The notes: a model not told the origin generated them from the sequence alone. A DNA stretch of 64,000 bases from Streptomyces sp. NBC_01669 (GCF_026339735.1 NZ_JAPEQG010000001.1:8617001-8681000), one strand, 5' to 3'; counted from the first letter of the stretch, positions 26,886 to 35,114 are shown. Numbers and translations: made by a program.

Positions 26886-27637
26886 ACGCCACCGTCGATG
26901 TCCACCGTGGTGGCGGTGAGGAAGCCGGACGACGGCGACGCCAGGTGGACGACGGCCGCTGCGACATCCTCCGGCGTGCCGGCCCGGCCCACCGGGATGC
27001 CTGCCTCCATCGCCTGCTGCGCCTCGGGCGCGGTGAACGTGTCGTGGAAGGCGGTGCCCTTGATGAAGCCGGGTGCGACGGTGTTGACCGTGATCCCGGT
27101 ACCGCCGAGCTCCTTGGCCAGCCCCTTGGTGAAGCCGCGGATACCGGCCTTGGCCGCCGCGTACGCCACCGAGCCGGGACCGCCACCGTTGTGCGCGGCC
27201 AGCGACGACATGGTGATGACGCGCCCGGCGGGGGACTGCGTCAGGTGCGGCAGTGCGGCCCGCACGGTACGGAACGTCGACGTCAGGTTGGTCGAGATCA
27301 CCTGGTCGAAGTGGTCGTCGGTCATTTCGGCGATCGTGGCGCGGCCGATCAGATGGCCCGCGTTGCAGACCAGGACGTCCAGACCGCCGAGGAATCCGGC
27401 CGCCTCCTCGACGACCCGGTCGACGTCCGCCGTCACGGTCACATCGGCCTGGAACGCCTTCGCCCTGCGGCCCAGAGCCTCGATCGCGGAGACCGTCTTC
27501 GCGGCCTCGTCGGCGGAGGAGTGGTAGTGGACGGCGACATCGGCGCCGGCCTCGGCGAGAGCGACGGCGATGGCGCGGCCGATGCCATGGCCCGCCCCTG
27601 TCACCAGTGCGCGGGAGCCGTTGAGATCAGCAGACAT
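26873..27637 (-). CDS. SDR-family dehydrogenase
   Basis: A classical short-chain dehydrogenase/reductase, 254 residues from ATG 27637, the first Met of the Rossmann fold. NAD(P)-binding motif TGAGHGIG is at 12-19, NAG appears as VCNAGHL, and the catalytic Ser in ITMSSLAAHNG and YxxxK as AYAAAK are all present; the C-terminal VDIDGGVWPR is normal for FabG-like enzymes. In this operon it plausibly reduces or isomerises an unsaturated uronate-derived keto-sugar, a role played by KduD- or DehR-type SDRs in pectin and alginate pathways; the sequence alone does not prove that. The residue after the second strand (HYHSS) is compatible with NADPH use. It lies 44 bases after the permease gene. Confidence 0.88.
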   Translation of the reverse strand: MSADLNGSRALVTGAGHGIGRAIAVALAEAGADVAVHYHSSADEAAKTVSAIEALGRRAKAFQADVTVTADVDRVVEEAAGFLGGLDVLVCNAGHLIGRATIAEMTDDHFDQVISTNLTSTFRTVRAALPHLTQSPAGRVITMSSLAAHNGGGPGSVAYAAAKAGIRGFTKGLAKELGGTGITVNTVAPGFIKGTAFHDTFTAPEAQQAMEAGIPVGRAGTPEDVAAAVVHLASPSSGFLTATTVDIDGGVWPR

Positions 27638-27681
27638 GGGGGTAACCCTTTCGATGACCGGCCGCTCGGGACCGGAACCGG

Positions 27682-28605
27682 TCACTTGAGACCGGCAGTT
27701 GCGAAGCCCTGCACGAAATAGCGCTGGCCGATGAGGAAGAGCACGACCATGGGGAGGGTGGCGAGCGTGGTGCCCGCCATCAGGAAGTGCCACTGGGGGC
27801 CGTTCTCCGTCTTGAAGACGGAGAGCCCCACCTGGATCACCCGCAGACTGTCCGTGCGGGTCACCAGCAGCGGCCAGAGGAAGTTGTTCCACGACGACTC
27901 GAAGGTCAGCAGCGCCACCGTGGTGAGCGCGGGCTTGACCTGCGGCGTCATGATCCGGGCGTAGATCCGGAACTCGCCCAGACCGTCGAGCCTGGCCGCC
28001 TCCTCCAGTTCCACCGGAAGGTCCAGATAGAACTGCCGGAAGAGGAAGACCGCGAACGGGGTGACGGCACCGGGAATGATCAGCGCCCACCAGGAGTCCA
28101 GCCAGCCGCTGCCGCCCTGGCCGAAGATGTCGTTCCCGCCGGCCAGCGGCATGAAGCGGACGATCAGGAACTCCGGCAGCACCTTGGTGTACGTGGGGAT
28201 CATCAGTGCGGCGATGAAGAGGTAGAAGATGACCTCGCTGCCCCGGAACTTGATCCGCGCCAGCGCGTACCCGGCCATCGACGCCACGACCACGTTGATG
28301 AGGGTGTGGCTGAACGCGATGATGAAGCTGTTGCGCGCGTACGTCGCGAACGGCGCCGCCTTCAGCGCGTCGACATAGTTCCCGAACTCCCAGTGTTCCG
28401 GGAGCAGTCCGGCGTCCTGGGAGGCGATCTCCACCGGGGTCTTGAGCGAGGTGAGCACCATCCAGACGAATGGGGCCACCATCAGCAGTGAGACGACGGT
28501 GAGCGTCAGATAGAGCGCGATCCGGCCGACGGAGAGCGGCTTGCCCTTCGTCCGGGGCCGGGCCTTCTCCACAACCCCGGGCCTGTGAAGCTCAGTTGTG
28601 GCCAC
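27682..28605 (-). CDS. carbohydrate ABC transporter permease (second, LacG/MalG type)
   Basis: An inner-membrane permease of 307 residues with about six transmembrane helices; the first is VSLLMVAPFVWMVLTSL at about 38-54. The EAA loop that docks the ATPase is EEAARLDGLGEFRIYARI near residues 205-222. It belongs to the MalG/LacG half of the CUT1 sugar importers. Together with the adjacent permease and binding protein it makes a transporter that lacks its own ATP-binding gene, as is usual in Streptomyces, where the multitask ATPase MsiK energises CUT1 systems; no ATPase gene is in this operon. It overlaps the upstream permease by 14 bases. Confidence 0.92.
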   Translation of the reverse strand: MATTELHRPGVVEKARPRTKGKPLSVGRIALYLTLTVVSLLMVAPFVWMVLTSLKTPVEIASQDAGLLPEHWEFGNYVDALKAAPFATYARNSFIIAFSHTLINVVVASMAGYALARIKFRGSEVIFYLFIAALMIPTYTKVLPEFLIVRFMPLAGGNDIFGQGGSGWLDSWWALIIPGAVTPFAVFLFRQFYLDLPVELEEAARLDGLGEFRIYARIMTPQVKPALTTVALLTFESSWNNFLWPLLVTRTDSLRVIQVGLSVFKTENGPQWHFLMAGTTLATLPMVVLFLIGQRYFVQGFATAGLK

Positions 28606-29560
28606 GGGTGCCTCCCATGATCCGCCGGTTGACCAGGGTGAAGCCCATCAGCAGCACGAACAGCACCAGTGACTGCGCGGAGGCGTAGCCGATGCGGAAC
28701 TCCCGGAAGGCGGACTTGTAGATCTCGAACGTCATCATCGTGGTGCTGTTGGCCGGGCCGCCGTCGGTCAGGATGTAGATCTGGTCGAACGACTGGAACG
28801 CGCTGATCATCGACGTGATGAGCACGAAGAACGTCGCGGGCTTCAGCAGCGGCAGGGTGATCGAGAAGAACTGCCGCACCTTGGACGCACCGTCCACCGA
28901 AGCCGCCTCGTACAGCTCCTTCGGCAGGGACTGCAGCGCGGCCAAGTAGATGAGCATCTTCATGCCGATGCCCTGCCAGATGCCGACCAGGATCACCGAA
29001 GGCATCGCCCATGATGTCGACGACAGCCAAGCCGGGCCTTGGATCCCGAGGAACGACAGGAGTGTGTTCAGCAGCCCGTTGCCCGGGTTGTAGATCCACA
29101 GCCAGACCAGGGCGATCGCGACGGTCGCCGTCACCTGGGGAATGAAGACCGCGGTACGGAAGATGCCCCGCGCCTTCAGCCCGGTGTGCAGCGCCAGGGC
29201 CACGAGCAGCCCCAGCATCATGCCGAACGGAACGGTGAAGAAGGTGTAGATGACGGTGTTGACGATGGACTTGCGGAACACCGCGTCGTCCAGCATGTCC
29301 CGGAAGTTGTCCAGGCCCACGAACTGCGGCGCCGTCAGCACGTCGTACTTCGTGAAGGCCAGAACCACCGACGCGACGACCGGCAGGCCGATCCAGAGCG
29401 AGGCGTGCAGCAGCGCGGGCGCCACCATCAGCATGCCGGCGCGTTGCCTGCGGCGCCCCGGGCCGGTGGGTGCCCGGCCGGTGCGTTTCTTCGCGACCGT
29501 GTGCTCGGTCGGGGAAGGCGGCCGCGCGGGCCTCGCCTTCAATACGGATGTCGCTCCCAC
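28592..29560 (-). CDS. carbohydrate ABC transporter permease (first, MalF/LacF type)
   Basis: A CUT1 permease of 322 residues with a basic, Pro-rich N-terminus of ~40 residues and then six hydrophobic helices (the first around MLMVAPALLHASLWIGLP). The EAA motif is YEAASVDGASKVRQFFSI at about 218-235. It is the MalF/LacF-like partner of the next permease. It sits 12 bases after the binding-protein gene. Family homology to transporters of disaccharide-to-oligosaccharide size fits an importer of lyase products. Confidence 0.92.
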   Translation of the reverse strand: MGATSVLKARPARPPSPTEHTVAKKRTGRAPTGPGRRRQRAGMLMVAPALLHASLWIGLPVVASVVLAFTKYDVLTAPQFVGLDNFRDMLDDAVFRKSIVNTVIYTFFTVPFGMMLGLLVALALHTGLKARGIFRTAVFIPQVTATVAIALVWLWIYNPGNGLLNTLLSFLGIQGPAWLSSTSWAMPSVILVGIWQGIGMKMLIYLAALQSLPKELYEAASVDGASKVRQFFSITLPLLKPATFFVLITSMISAFQSFDQIYILTDGGPANSTTMMTFEIYKSAFREFRIGYASAQSLVLFVLLMGFTLVNRRIMGGTRGHN

Positions 29561-29572
29561 AGTGACGGGTCC

Positions 29573-30841
29573 TTACATCCGGCCGATGGCGGCCTCGGCT
29601 AGCCGGCCGAGTTCCGCGATGGCGTCCTTCGCTGACTGGTTGCCCACGATGGCGGGCTCCAGCGTGGGCTTGATCTTTTCGCGGATCTCCATCCAGGCAG
29701 CGGTGCCGCCCTCCGAACACGCGTCACCCATGCTCTGCAGGGAGAGATCGACGAACTTGTTCTCCTTCACATAGCTGGAGTCGCTGAGATCCTTCAGCCC
29801 GGGAACCGATCCTCGCTGCTTGGCCGCACCGAGGATCGACTCGGGCGTCGCGAGGTACTCGACGAGCGCACGGGCCGCCGCGGGGTGCTTGGAACTGGCG
29901 GACTGGGTGACCAGCGTGCCGCCCTGGAGCATCGCGGGCTTGCGGTTGGCGAGGACGAACGCCCCGAGCTTGTCGTCCTTGAGGAGTTCCGGATTCTGTT
30001 CCCCGACCTGCTTCCACAGGGCACTGCTCGTCATCATCATCGACGCCTTGCCGGTCTGTACGTTGGTCGGGGCCCCGAGGTCCGTCTTCTTGGCGTAGAC
30101 GGCGGAGCCGTCCTTGATCAGGTCCTTGAAGAACTGCAGCGCCTCGACCCCGCGGGCGTCGGTGAACAGCACCTTCTTGCCATCGGCGCTGAACAACTGG
30201 CCGCCGTTGGCGAAGAGGAAGGTCTCCCAGCACTGGCGCAGATGGATGGAGAACGGGTCGAATCCGAACCGGCCGTTCTTGGTCAGCTGCTTGGCCACGG
30301 CGCGCAGTTCGGCCCAGTTCGCCGGGGTCTTCTTGATGCCGGCCTCGGCGAAGTGGTCCTTGCGGTAGACGACGATGCGGGTGTCGAGGACGACCGGCAG
30401 CGCGTACAGCTTCCCGTCGTACCGGGACGGCTCCAGGACCCGCTTCTCGTAGTCGTGCGCGGTGGCGAACTTCTCCGGCAGCTCGGCGATCGCCTTCTTC
30501 GCGGCGAACGGCGGGATCCAGCCCACGCCCATCATCAGCACGTCGGGCAGCAGACCGCCCGCGAGCCCCGTGGTGATCTTCTCGTTGAGCTGTTCGTACG
30601 TGGTGTAGTCCACGTTGACCTTGACGTCCGGGTACTTCTTCCGGAAGCCGCCGAGTATCTCCTTCTCCAACAGCGTCTTGCCGTCGGCGCCTTCGTAGAT
30701 CGGGGTGAGCAGAGTGATCTCACCCTCGGCGGGGCCGTCGGCGGAGCCGCCCGCCGAAGTGCCGGTGCCGCACGCACTGAGGGCGGCGGCAGCGGTACCC
30801 GCGCCGATGGCAGCAAGCAACGACCGTCTTTTGAGTTCCAT
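29573..30841 (-). CDS. extracellular sugar-binding lipoprotein of the ABC importer
   Basis: A CUT1 solute-binding protein of 422 residues from ATG 30841 with AAGGGG upstream. A lipoprotein signal (KRRSLLAAIGAGTAAAALSAC) places the lipid-bearing Cys at position 24; the double Arg may make it a Tat substrate. The mature part has the family-1 binding-protein pattern: ITLLTPIYEGADGKTLLEKE, PDVLMMGVGWIPPFAAKKA and ALPVVLDTRIVVYRK. It should capture the oligosaccharide outside the membrane and deliver it to the two permeases. It is the first gene of the operon, so it lies closest to the LacI-type operators and should be the most strongly induced. Confidence 0.93.
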   Translation of the reverse strand: MELKRRSLLAAIGAGTAAAALSACGTGTSAGGSADGPAEGEITLLTPIYEGADGKTLLEKEILGGFRKKYPDVKVNVDYTTYEQLNEKITTGLAGGLLPDVLMMGVGWIPPFAAKKAIAELPEKFATAHDYEKRVLEPSRYDGKLYALPVVLDTRIVVYRKDHFAEAGIKKTPANWAELRAVAKQLTKNGRFGFDPFSIHLRQCWETFLFANGGQLFSADGKKVLFTDARGVEALQFFKDLIKDGSAVYAKKTDLGAPTNVQTGKASMMMTSSALWKQVGEQNPELLKDDKLGAFVLANRKPAMLQGGTLVTQSASSKHPAAARALVEYLATPESILGAAKQRGSVPGLKDLSDSSYVKENKFVDLSLQSMGDACSEGGTAAWMEIREKIKPTLEPAIVGNQSAKDAIAELGRLAEAAIGRM

Positions 30842-30913
30842 GGGACACCCCTTTTGAGGTGGAGACTGTGGATCGATCCAGCAATGACATCCCAACTATG
30901 GCTGGGAAACGCT

Positions 30914-30929
30914 GGTAAATCGATGCACT
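30914..30929. promoter_or_regulatory. LacI-family operator-like site 1
   Basis: GGTAAATCGATGCACT is an imperfect palindrome centred on CG, as LacI-family operators are. It shares 13 of 16 bases with the site at 31018-31033. It lies 73 bases before the sugar-binding lipoprotein gene. Confidence 0.6.
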
Positions 30930-30995
30930 GATGCTAGGAACGCCTCAAGAGGGACGTCAACAGCTGATGCTCAAGAATTTTCGGGGAAGTTAACA

Positions 30996-31011
30996 GGTGT
31001 ACCGGTGAAGA
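30996..31011. promoter_or_regulatory. weak third LacI-like site
   Basis: GGTGTACCGGTGAAGA matches the reverse complement of the 31018 site in its first eight bases except one (GTGTACCG shared) and is also centred on CG. It is weaker than the other two and may be a half-site or chance. Confidence 0.3.
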
Positions 31012-31017
31012 GAGTTC

Positions 31018-31033
31018 AGTAAATCGGTACACT
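31018..31033. promoter_or_regulatory. LacI-family operator-like site 2
   Basis: AGTAAATCGGTACACT is an imperfect CG-centred palindrome (AGT..A.CG.T..ACT). It lies 35 bases before the LacI-type gene, so autoregulation as well as operon control is likely. Confidence 0.6.
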
Positions 31034-31067
31034 AGTCTGGTGGAACGCGTTCCGAACCGGAGGTGGC

Positions 31068-32138
31068 ATGAGCGGGGTAACGATCCATCAGGTCGCGGAG
31101 GCTGCGGGGGTCTCCGCGAGCACGGTCTCGAATGTCCTCAACGGGCGTACGGACCGTATGCAGGCGACCACCCTGGCCCGTGTCGAGCAGGCGATTGAGC
31201 AGCTCAGCTACCGGCCGAACCGTGCGGCACGGATGCTGCGCACCGGCCGGATCAAGGTCATCGGTCTGATCGTGCCGTCGGTGGCCAACCCCTTCTGGGG
31301 GGCGCTCGCCCGCGAGTTGGAGGCCATTGCGCTCGCCGAGGGCTACCACGTGCTGCTCTGCAACAGCGAGCGCGATCCGGCGCGTGAACTCAAGTACAGC
31401 GAGGAGCTGCTGGCCGACGGGGTGAGCGGAGTGGTGCTCTGCTCCTCACTGCCGTCGCTCGACCATGTGGCGCCGTTGCTCAGCCGCGGTCTGAAGATGG
31501 TCGCCTTCGACCGCACCGCCCAGGCGGGTGACCCCCCGTCGCTGGCCAGCATCAGCGTGGACAACGCGATGGGCGCCGAGCTCGCCACGCGTCATCTCAT
31601 CGAACTGGGCCACCGGCGCCTCGCGTTCGTCTCCGGCTCGGTCAACAGCGTCAACCGTCGTGAGCGACTGCGCGGCTTCCGCGCGGCCCTGGAGTCCGCG
31701 GGGCTCGACCCGGCCGACGCGGTGGTCTGGCCGGGCGCCGACACCACCGAGTTCGGCGACAAGGACGCCGCCGAGCTGGGCCGTAACGCCGCCCGGGAGC
31801 TGCTGTCCGGACCGCGCCCGCCCACCGCGTTCGTCGCCATCAACGACATGTGCGCGATCGGGATCTGCCGGGGCGCGAAGGACGCCGGGCGCACCGCCGG
31901 ACAGGACGTCTCGGTGGTCGGCTTCGACGACATCCTGCTCGCCGACCTCTTCGAACCGCCACTCACCACGGTCCGCCAGCCGCTTCCGGAGATGGCTGCC
32001 GAGACGTTTCAGCAGCTGAGGGCCCGGATCGACTCGGCGCCGGTGGCCGGGCGCTCGCTGCTCATCCGGCCGCGCCTGGTCGTACGGGAGTCGACGGCGA
32101 CGGCGCCGGCCGCTGTGCCTGCCCCCGCATCCGCCTGA
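31068..32138 (+). CDS. LacI-family transcriptional repressor of the polysaccharide operon
   Basis: A 356-residue LacI/GalR regulator from ATG 31068 (GGAGGTGGC upstream). The helix-turn-helix is IHQVAEAAGVSASTVSNVL at about 6-24 followed by the hinge helix RPNRAARMLRTGR. The periplasmic-binding-protein-like effector domain covers about 60-340: VIGLIVPSVANPFW, VVLCSSLPSLDHV, ISVDNAMGAELATRHLIELGHRRLAFV and VVGFDDILLADLFEPPLTTV. It is divergent from the eleven-gene operon, and the sites between them fit it as the local repressor, induced by an oligosaccharide breakdown product. The inducer cannot be named. Confidence 0.94.
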   Translation: MSGVTIHQVAEAAGVSASTVSNVLNGRTDRMQATTLARVEQAIEQLSYRPNRAARMLRTGRIKVIGLIVPSVANPFWGALARELEAIALAEGYHVLLCNSERDPARELKYSEELLADGVSGVVLCSSLPSLDHVAPLLSRGLKMVAFDRTAQAGDPPSLASISVDNAMGAELATRHLIELGHRRLAFVSGSVNSVNRRERLRGFRAALESAGLDPADAVVWPGADTTEFGDKDAAELGRNAARELLSGPRPPTAFVAINDMCAIGICRGAKDAGRTAGQDVSVVGFDDILLADLFEPPLTTVRQPLPEMAAETFQQLRARIDSAPVAGRSLLIRPRLVVRESTATAPAAVPAPASA

Positions 32139-32262
32139 GCCGGACAGCGGGCAGGGCTGCGAGGAACGGCGAGGTCCGGGCAGCCGCGCCGGCCGGGAAC
32201 GGACGGAGCAGGGCGCGACGATCCGGAGATCGCCACGCCCCGCGGCAAGCGGTGATGGATGC

Positions 32263-32475
32263 TCAGGAGGCGGTGCACACACGGATGGAGGGCGTCGCCG
32301 AGCTTCCGTTCGTCATGACGCTGAACCCGAAGGTCGTCGAGGCTCCCGCCGCCAGACTGCCGTTGCCGTTCGGCTTCATGGTCCTGATGTTGCCGCTGGT
32401 GTCCCAGCTGGGAGCGCCGTTCCAGGTCGTGGAGACTGTCTGCGGCGCGGTCCTGGTGTTCGGCAGGCGGCCGAG
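32263..32475 (-). pseudogene. decayed CBM2-type carbohydrate-binding domain
   Basis: On the minus strand, about 69 residues ending at a stop at 32263 read like the C-terminal two-thirds of a family 2 cellulose/chitin-binding module: PNTRTAPQTVSTTWNGA, then NGNGSLAAGASTTFGFSVM and a terminal Cys (RVCTAS), which in intact modules pairs with an N-terminal Cys. The sequence upstream of about 32475 has no such character and no catalytic domain follows, so this is the tail of a lost secreted glycoside hydrolase or lytic oxygenase. The remaining ~120 bases on the far side, up to the LacI gene, hold nothing recognisable. Confidence 0.7.
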
Positions 32476-32581
32476 TGCGGCGCCGACGGCGTCGATGGCT
32501 CGGAGCTGGAAGCCGACTCGGGCGTGGGCACAGACGGTGTCGGTGACACCGATGGAGGCGAGCCGACGCGCGCGACGCGGC

Positions 32582-33115
32582 TCAGGCGCGCTGGTCGAGA
32601 CCGGCGCTGAGCGGCGGCTGCGGCGCGTCGAGCAGCGAGGTGTCCACCTCACCGACGCCCCAGCCGTACGCGAGTTTGTGCACTTCCAGCACGAAGAACG
32701 AGTCGGTCGAGACGACTCCGTCGATGTGATGCAGTCTGCGGTTCATCAGGTCGGTGAAGTGGTTGGTGTCGCGGCAGATCACCTCCGCCATCACGTCGTA
32801 GGTGCCTGCCGTCATGATGACGTACGAGGTCTCGGGCAGCTCCCGCAGTCTTCGGCAGACCTCCTGGGCGCTGCCCGGCCTGACCCGGATGCCGACCATG
32901 GCGAACCGGTCGAAGCCGATGGTGAGCGGGTTTGCGATGCCGACGATCTGGAGGGTGCCGTTCTCCTCCATGCGCTGGACGCGGTATCGCACGGAGGAGG
33001 CGGGGATGTCCAGTTCTTCGGCGATCTGGCTGTACGGGCGGCGGCCGTCCGCTTGGAGTGCGGCGATGATCTGGCGGTCGGTGTCGTCCAGGGGGCTGCC
33101 ACCCAGCGTGCTCAT
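32582..33115 (-). CDS. Lrp/AsnC-family transcriptional regulator
   Basis: A 177-residue regulator from ATG 33115. The N-terminal winged helix (LDDTDRQIIAALQADGR and IAEELDIPASSVRYRVQRM) is followed by the RAM ligand-binding beta-alpha-beta-beta domain (about 65-150: FAMVGIRVRPGSAQEVCRRL, VIMTAGTYDVMAEVICRD). AsnC-family proteins sense amino acids or related metabolites. Nearby genes (aldehyde dehydrogenase, APC permease, FAD oxidoreductase remnant) suggest it controls an amine or amino-acid catabolic locus; the operator is probably between the divergent aldehyde dehydrogenase and permease genes. There is an unusual extra ~25-residue tail. Confidence 0.9.
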   Translation of the reverse strand: MSTLGGSPLDDTDRQIIAALQADGRRPYSQIAEELDIPASSVRYRVQRMEENGTLQIVGIANPLTIGFDRFAMVGIRVRPGSAQEVCRRLRELPETSYVIMTAGTYDVMAEVICRDTNHFTDLMNRRLHHIDGVVSTDSFFVLEVHKLAYGWGVGEVDTSLLDAPQPPLSAGLDQRA

Positions 33116-33196
33116 GCTGTTGCTCCGGCTCTCATGTACGGTCCGCCACGGTGTGCGGGCCTGGATCTTTGGTCGTACGGGCCTATCCTGCCCGGC

Positions 33197-33450
33197 TCAG
33201 GAGTCGAAGCCGAGGCCGAGTCGGTCCAGGGTGCGCAGCCACAGGTTGCGATGGCCGTACGTGTCCTCGCGGGCCATGGACCACCGGGTGGCCTCGACGC
33301 CGAGATGCCGGACCGGCTCCGGGGGAAGGGCACCGGAGGGCGGCGGATCATGGCGGGCCGGAGCCGTTCCGTGCGCCCGCCGGAGAGCAGGTCCAGCATG
33401 ACCTGGGCGGGTACCTCGTTGCCGGCTCGGTGGGGCAGTGCGGGGCCGGG
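33197..33450 (-). pseudogene. C-terminal remnant of an FAD (DAO-type) oxidoreductase, frameshifted
   Basis: Two minus-strand frames continue one another. In one, the sequence down to about 33325 reads GNEVPAQVMLDLLSGG, RTERLRPAMIRRPPVPFP. In a second frame, from about 33325 to the TGA at 33197, it continues PPEPVRHLGVEATRWSMARE, then DTYGHRNLWLRTLDRLGLGFDS. Joined, they resemble the end of DAO/glycine-oxidase-type flavoproteins, in which 'GN..A..L.DL..GR.T' precedes 'R.W.PEP.R.LG'. A frameshift near 33325 and loss of the N-terminal FAD-binding part make it a pseudogene. It lies between the AsnC and aldehyde dehydrogenase genes, a normal setting for an amine oxidase that feeds the aldehyde dehydrogenase. 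Confidence 0.6.
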
Positions 33451-33474
33451 GCCCCGATGCTGTCGGGGCCCCGG
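33446..33474 (-). terminator. terminator after aldehyde dehydrogenase
   Basis: A perfect 12-bp stem (CCGGGGCCCCGA at 33446-33457 with 33463-33474) and a 5-base loop lie 29 bases beyond the aldehyde dehydrogenase stop. Confidence 0.75.
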
Positions 33475-33502
33475 TCGGCGGACGTTCGGATGAGCGGGGA
33501 GC

Positions 33503-34951
33503 TCAGAGACTGATGACGCCGGTACGGGTGTCGGTCATGTCCATCAGCGTCCACTTGCCGCCGATGCGGCCCCAGCCGGTGGAGCGGCTGCCGGCGCCGC
33601 CGAAAGGCATGTTGATGTCCCACCAGTTGTTGCTCTCGTTCACGACGACCTGGCCGACGGCCATTTCCTCGATGAAGCGGAAGGCGGAGGTCATGCTGCG
33701 GGTGAAGACGGCACCCTGAAGGCCCAGTTTGTCGTCGTTGGCGATGCGCAGAAGGTCGTCCTCGTCCTGCCCGGTGATGATCGGGACGACCGGGCCGAAG
33801 GACTCCTCGCGGGACAGCAGGCTGTCCTCGGGCACCCCGTCGACCACGGTGAACTCGTAGTAGAGGTCGGTGGGGTGCCCTGAAGCGCGCTTGCCGCCGA
33901 GCAGGATGCGCGCGCCGCGCTCGCGGGCGTCGGCCATGTGGCGGTCCATCTTGGCCGCGACGCCCTCGTTGTTGAGGGGGCCGAGAACCGTCTTGGGGTC
34001 GAACGGGTCGCCGAGGGTGATGCGCTGGGCCTCGCGGAGCACGGCCTCGACGAACTCGTCGTGGATGTCCGCGTGCACGATGACGCGTTCGGTGGCGCAG
34101 CAGACCTGTCCGGCGCACGGATAGGCACCGTCGACAGCGGCCTTGGCGGCGGCCTCGACATCGGCGTCGGCGAGGACGACGAGCGGCCCGTTGCCCGAGC
34201 ACTCCATGATGGAGCGCTTGAGTCCGGCGGCGGACTGGATCTTCGCGCCGGTCGCGGTGGAGCCGATGAACCCGATCGCGTGGATGCCCTCGTGGCGTAC
34301 CAGCGCATCGCCGGTGTCGCCCTCTCCGGGCACGATGTTGACGAGGCCGTCGGGCAGTCCGGCGGCGACGAACGCCTCCATCGCCTTGAGGACGGTGAGC
34401 GGGGTGTTGGCCGGCGGCTTGACGACATGGGCGTTGCCGGTGGCGAGACCGGGGGCGACGAACTCCGCGAGCATCAGCAGCGGGAAGTTCCACGGCGTGA
34501 TGATGCCCCAAGTGCCCACCGGGCGCTGGAAGGTGAACATCCGCTTGGTGTTGTCGGTGGAGGGCAGCGTCTCGCCGTGCAGTCGTACGGCGTCCTCGGC
34601 GTGCAGGTGGAAAAGTTTGGCCGCCTCCTCGATGTCGGCGACGGACTCGGCGAGCGGCTTGCCCTGCTCCAGGGACTGGAGGTGGGCGAGTTCGTCCACG
34701 CGCTTGCCGAGTTCCGTACCGATGCGGTGGCAGAGCTCGGCACGGGTCCACACATTGGTCGCGGCCCAGGCGGGCTGGGCCTCGTTGGCGGCACGCACCG
34801 CGGCGTCGACGTCGGCGGCCGCGGGCAGCGGGAAGGTGCCCACGCGTTCGCCCGTCGCGGGGCTGATGACCTCGTGGGTGGTCCCGGAAGTGCCTTCGGT
34901 GTACGCGCCGTTGATGAAGAGCTGGTGCCGGTCGGCGGTCGGGGTGGTCAT
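33503..34951 (-). CDS. NAD(P)+-dependent aldehyde dehydrogenase
   Basis: An aldehyde dehydrogenase of 482 residues from ATG 34951 (AGAGAGG eight bases upstream; a longer in-frame extension to 35050 has no site and is unlikely). Catalytic features are present: PWNFP with Asn155, ECSGNGP with Glu250, and GQVCCATERV with nucleophile Cys284 (Cys285 beside it), plus EESFGPVVPI near 390. The sequence resembles the succinate-semialdehyde/betaine-aldehyde/vanillin group of ALDHs rather than aromatic-specific ones. It is divergent from the APC permease and next to the oxidoreductase remnant, so it probably oxidises the aldehyde made from an imported amine or amino acid. Confidence 0.92.
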   Translation of the reverse strand: MTTPTADRHQLFINGAYTEGTSGTTHEVISPATGERVGTFPLPAAADVDAAVRAANEAQPAWAATNVWTRAELCHRIGTELGKRVDELAHLQSLEQGKPLAESVADIEEAAKLFHLHAEDAVRLHGETLPSTDNTKRMFTFQRPVGTWGIITPWNFPLLMLAEFVAPGLATGNAHVVKPPANTPLTVLKAMEAFVAAGLPDGLVNIVPGEGDTGDALVRHEGIHAIGFIGSTATGAKIQSAAGLKRSIMECSGNGPLVVLADADVEAAAKAAVDGAYPCAGQVCCATERVIVHADIHDEFVEAVLREAQRITLGDPFDPKTVLGPLNNEGVAAKMDRHMADARERGARILLGGKRASGHPTDLYYEFTVVDGVPEDSLLSREESFGPVVPIITGQDEDDLLRIANDDKLGLQGAVFTRSMTSAFRFIEEMAVGQVVVNESNNWWDINMPFGGAGSRSTGWGRIGGKWTLMDMTDTRTGVISL

Positions 34952-35114
34952 GCGTTGGCCTCTCTGTCCTGTCCTGACCGGGAAAGGGTGCATCGGCTCT
35001 GGGCCGCGCCGGCCCGGGTCCGGTGCGATGACTGGAGACTCGCTGGGCAATCAAGGACTGTCAAGACTGCTGAATGAGCAAAAGTGGAAGTCGATCATTG
35101 CTTTTTCGTGAGTA

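Noticed and set aside
23313..27527. A 1,404-codon open frame on the plus strand, opposite the heparinase and SDR genes
   Set aside because: It is antisense to three well-supported genes and rich in Arg, Val, Gly and Pro, an artefact of the GC-biased third codon position.
33112..33399. A 95-codon minus-strand frame between the AsnC and aldehyde dehydrogenase genes
   Set aside because: Not a gene by itself; its first third is the frameshifted oxidoreductase remnant and the rest is out of frame.
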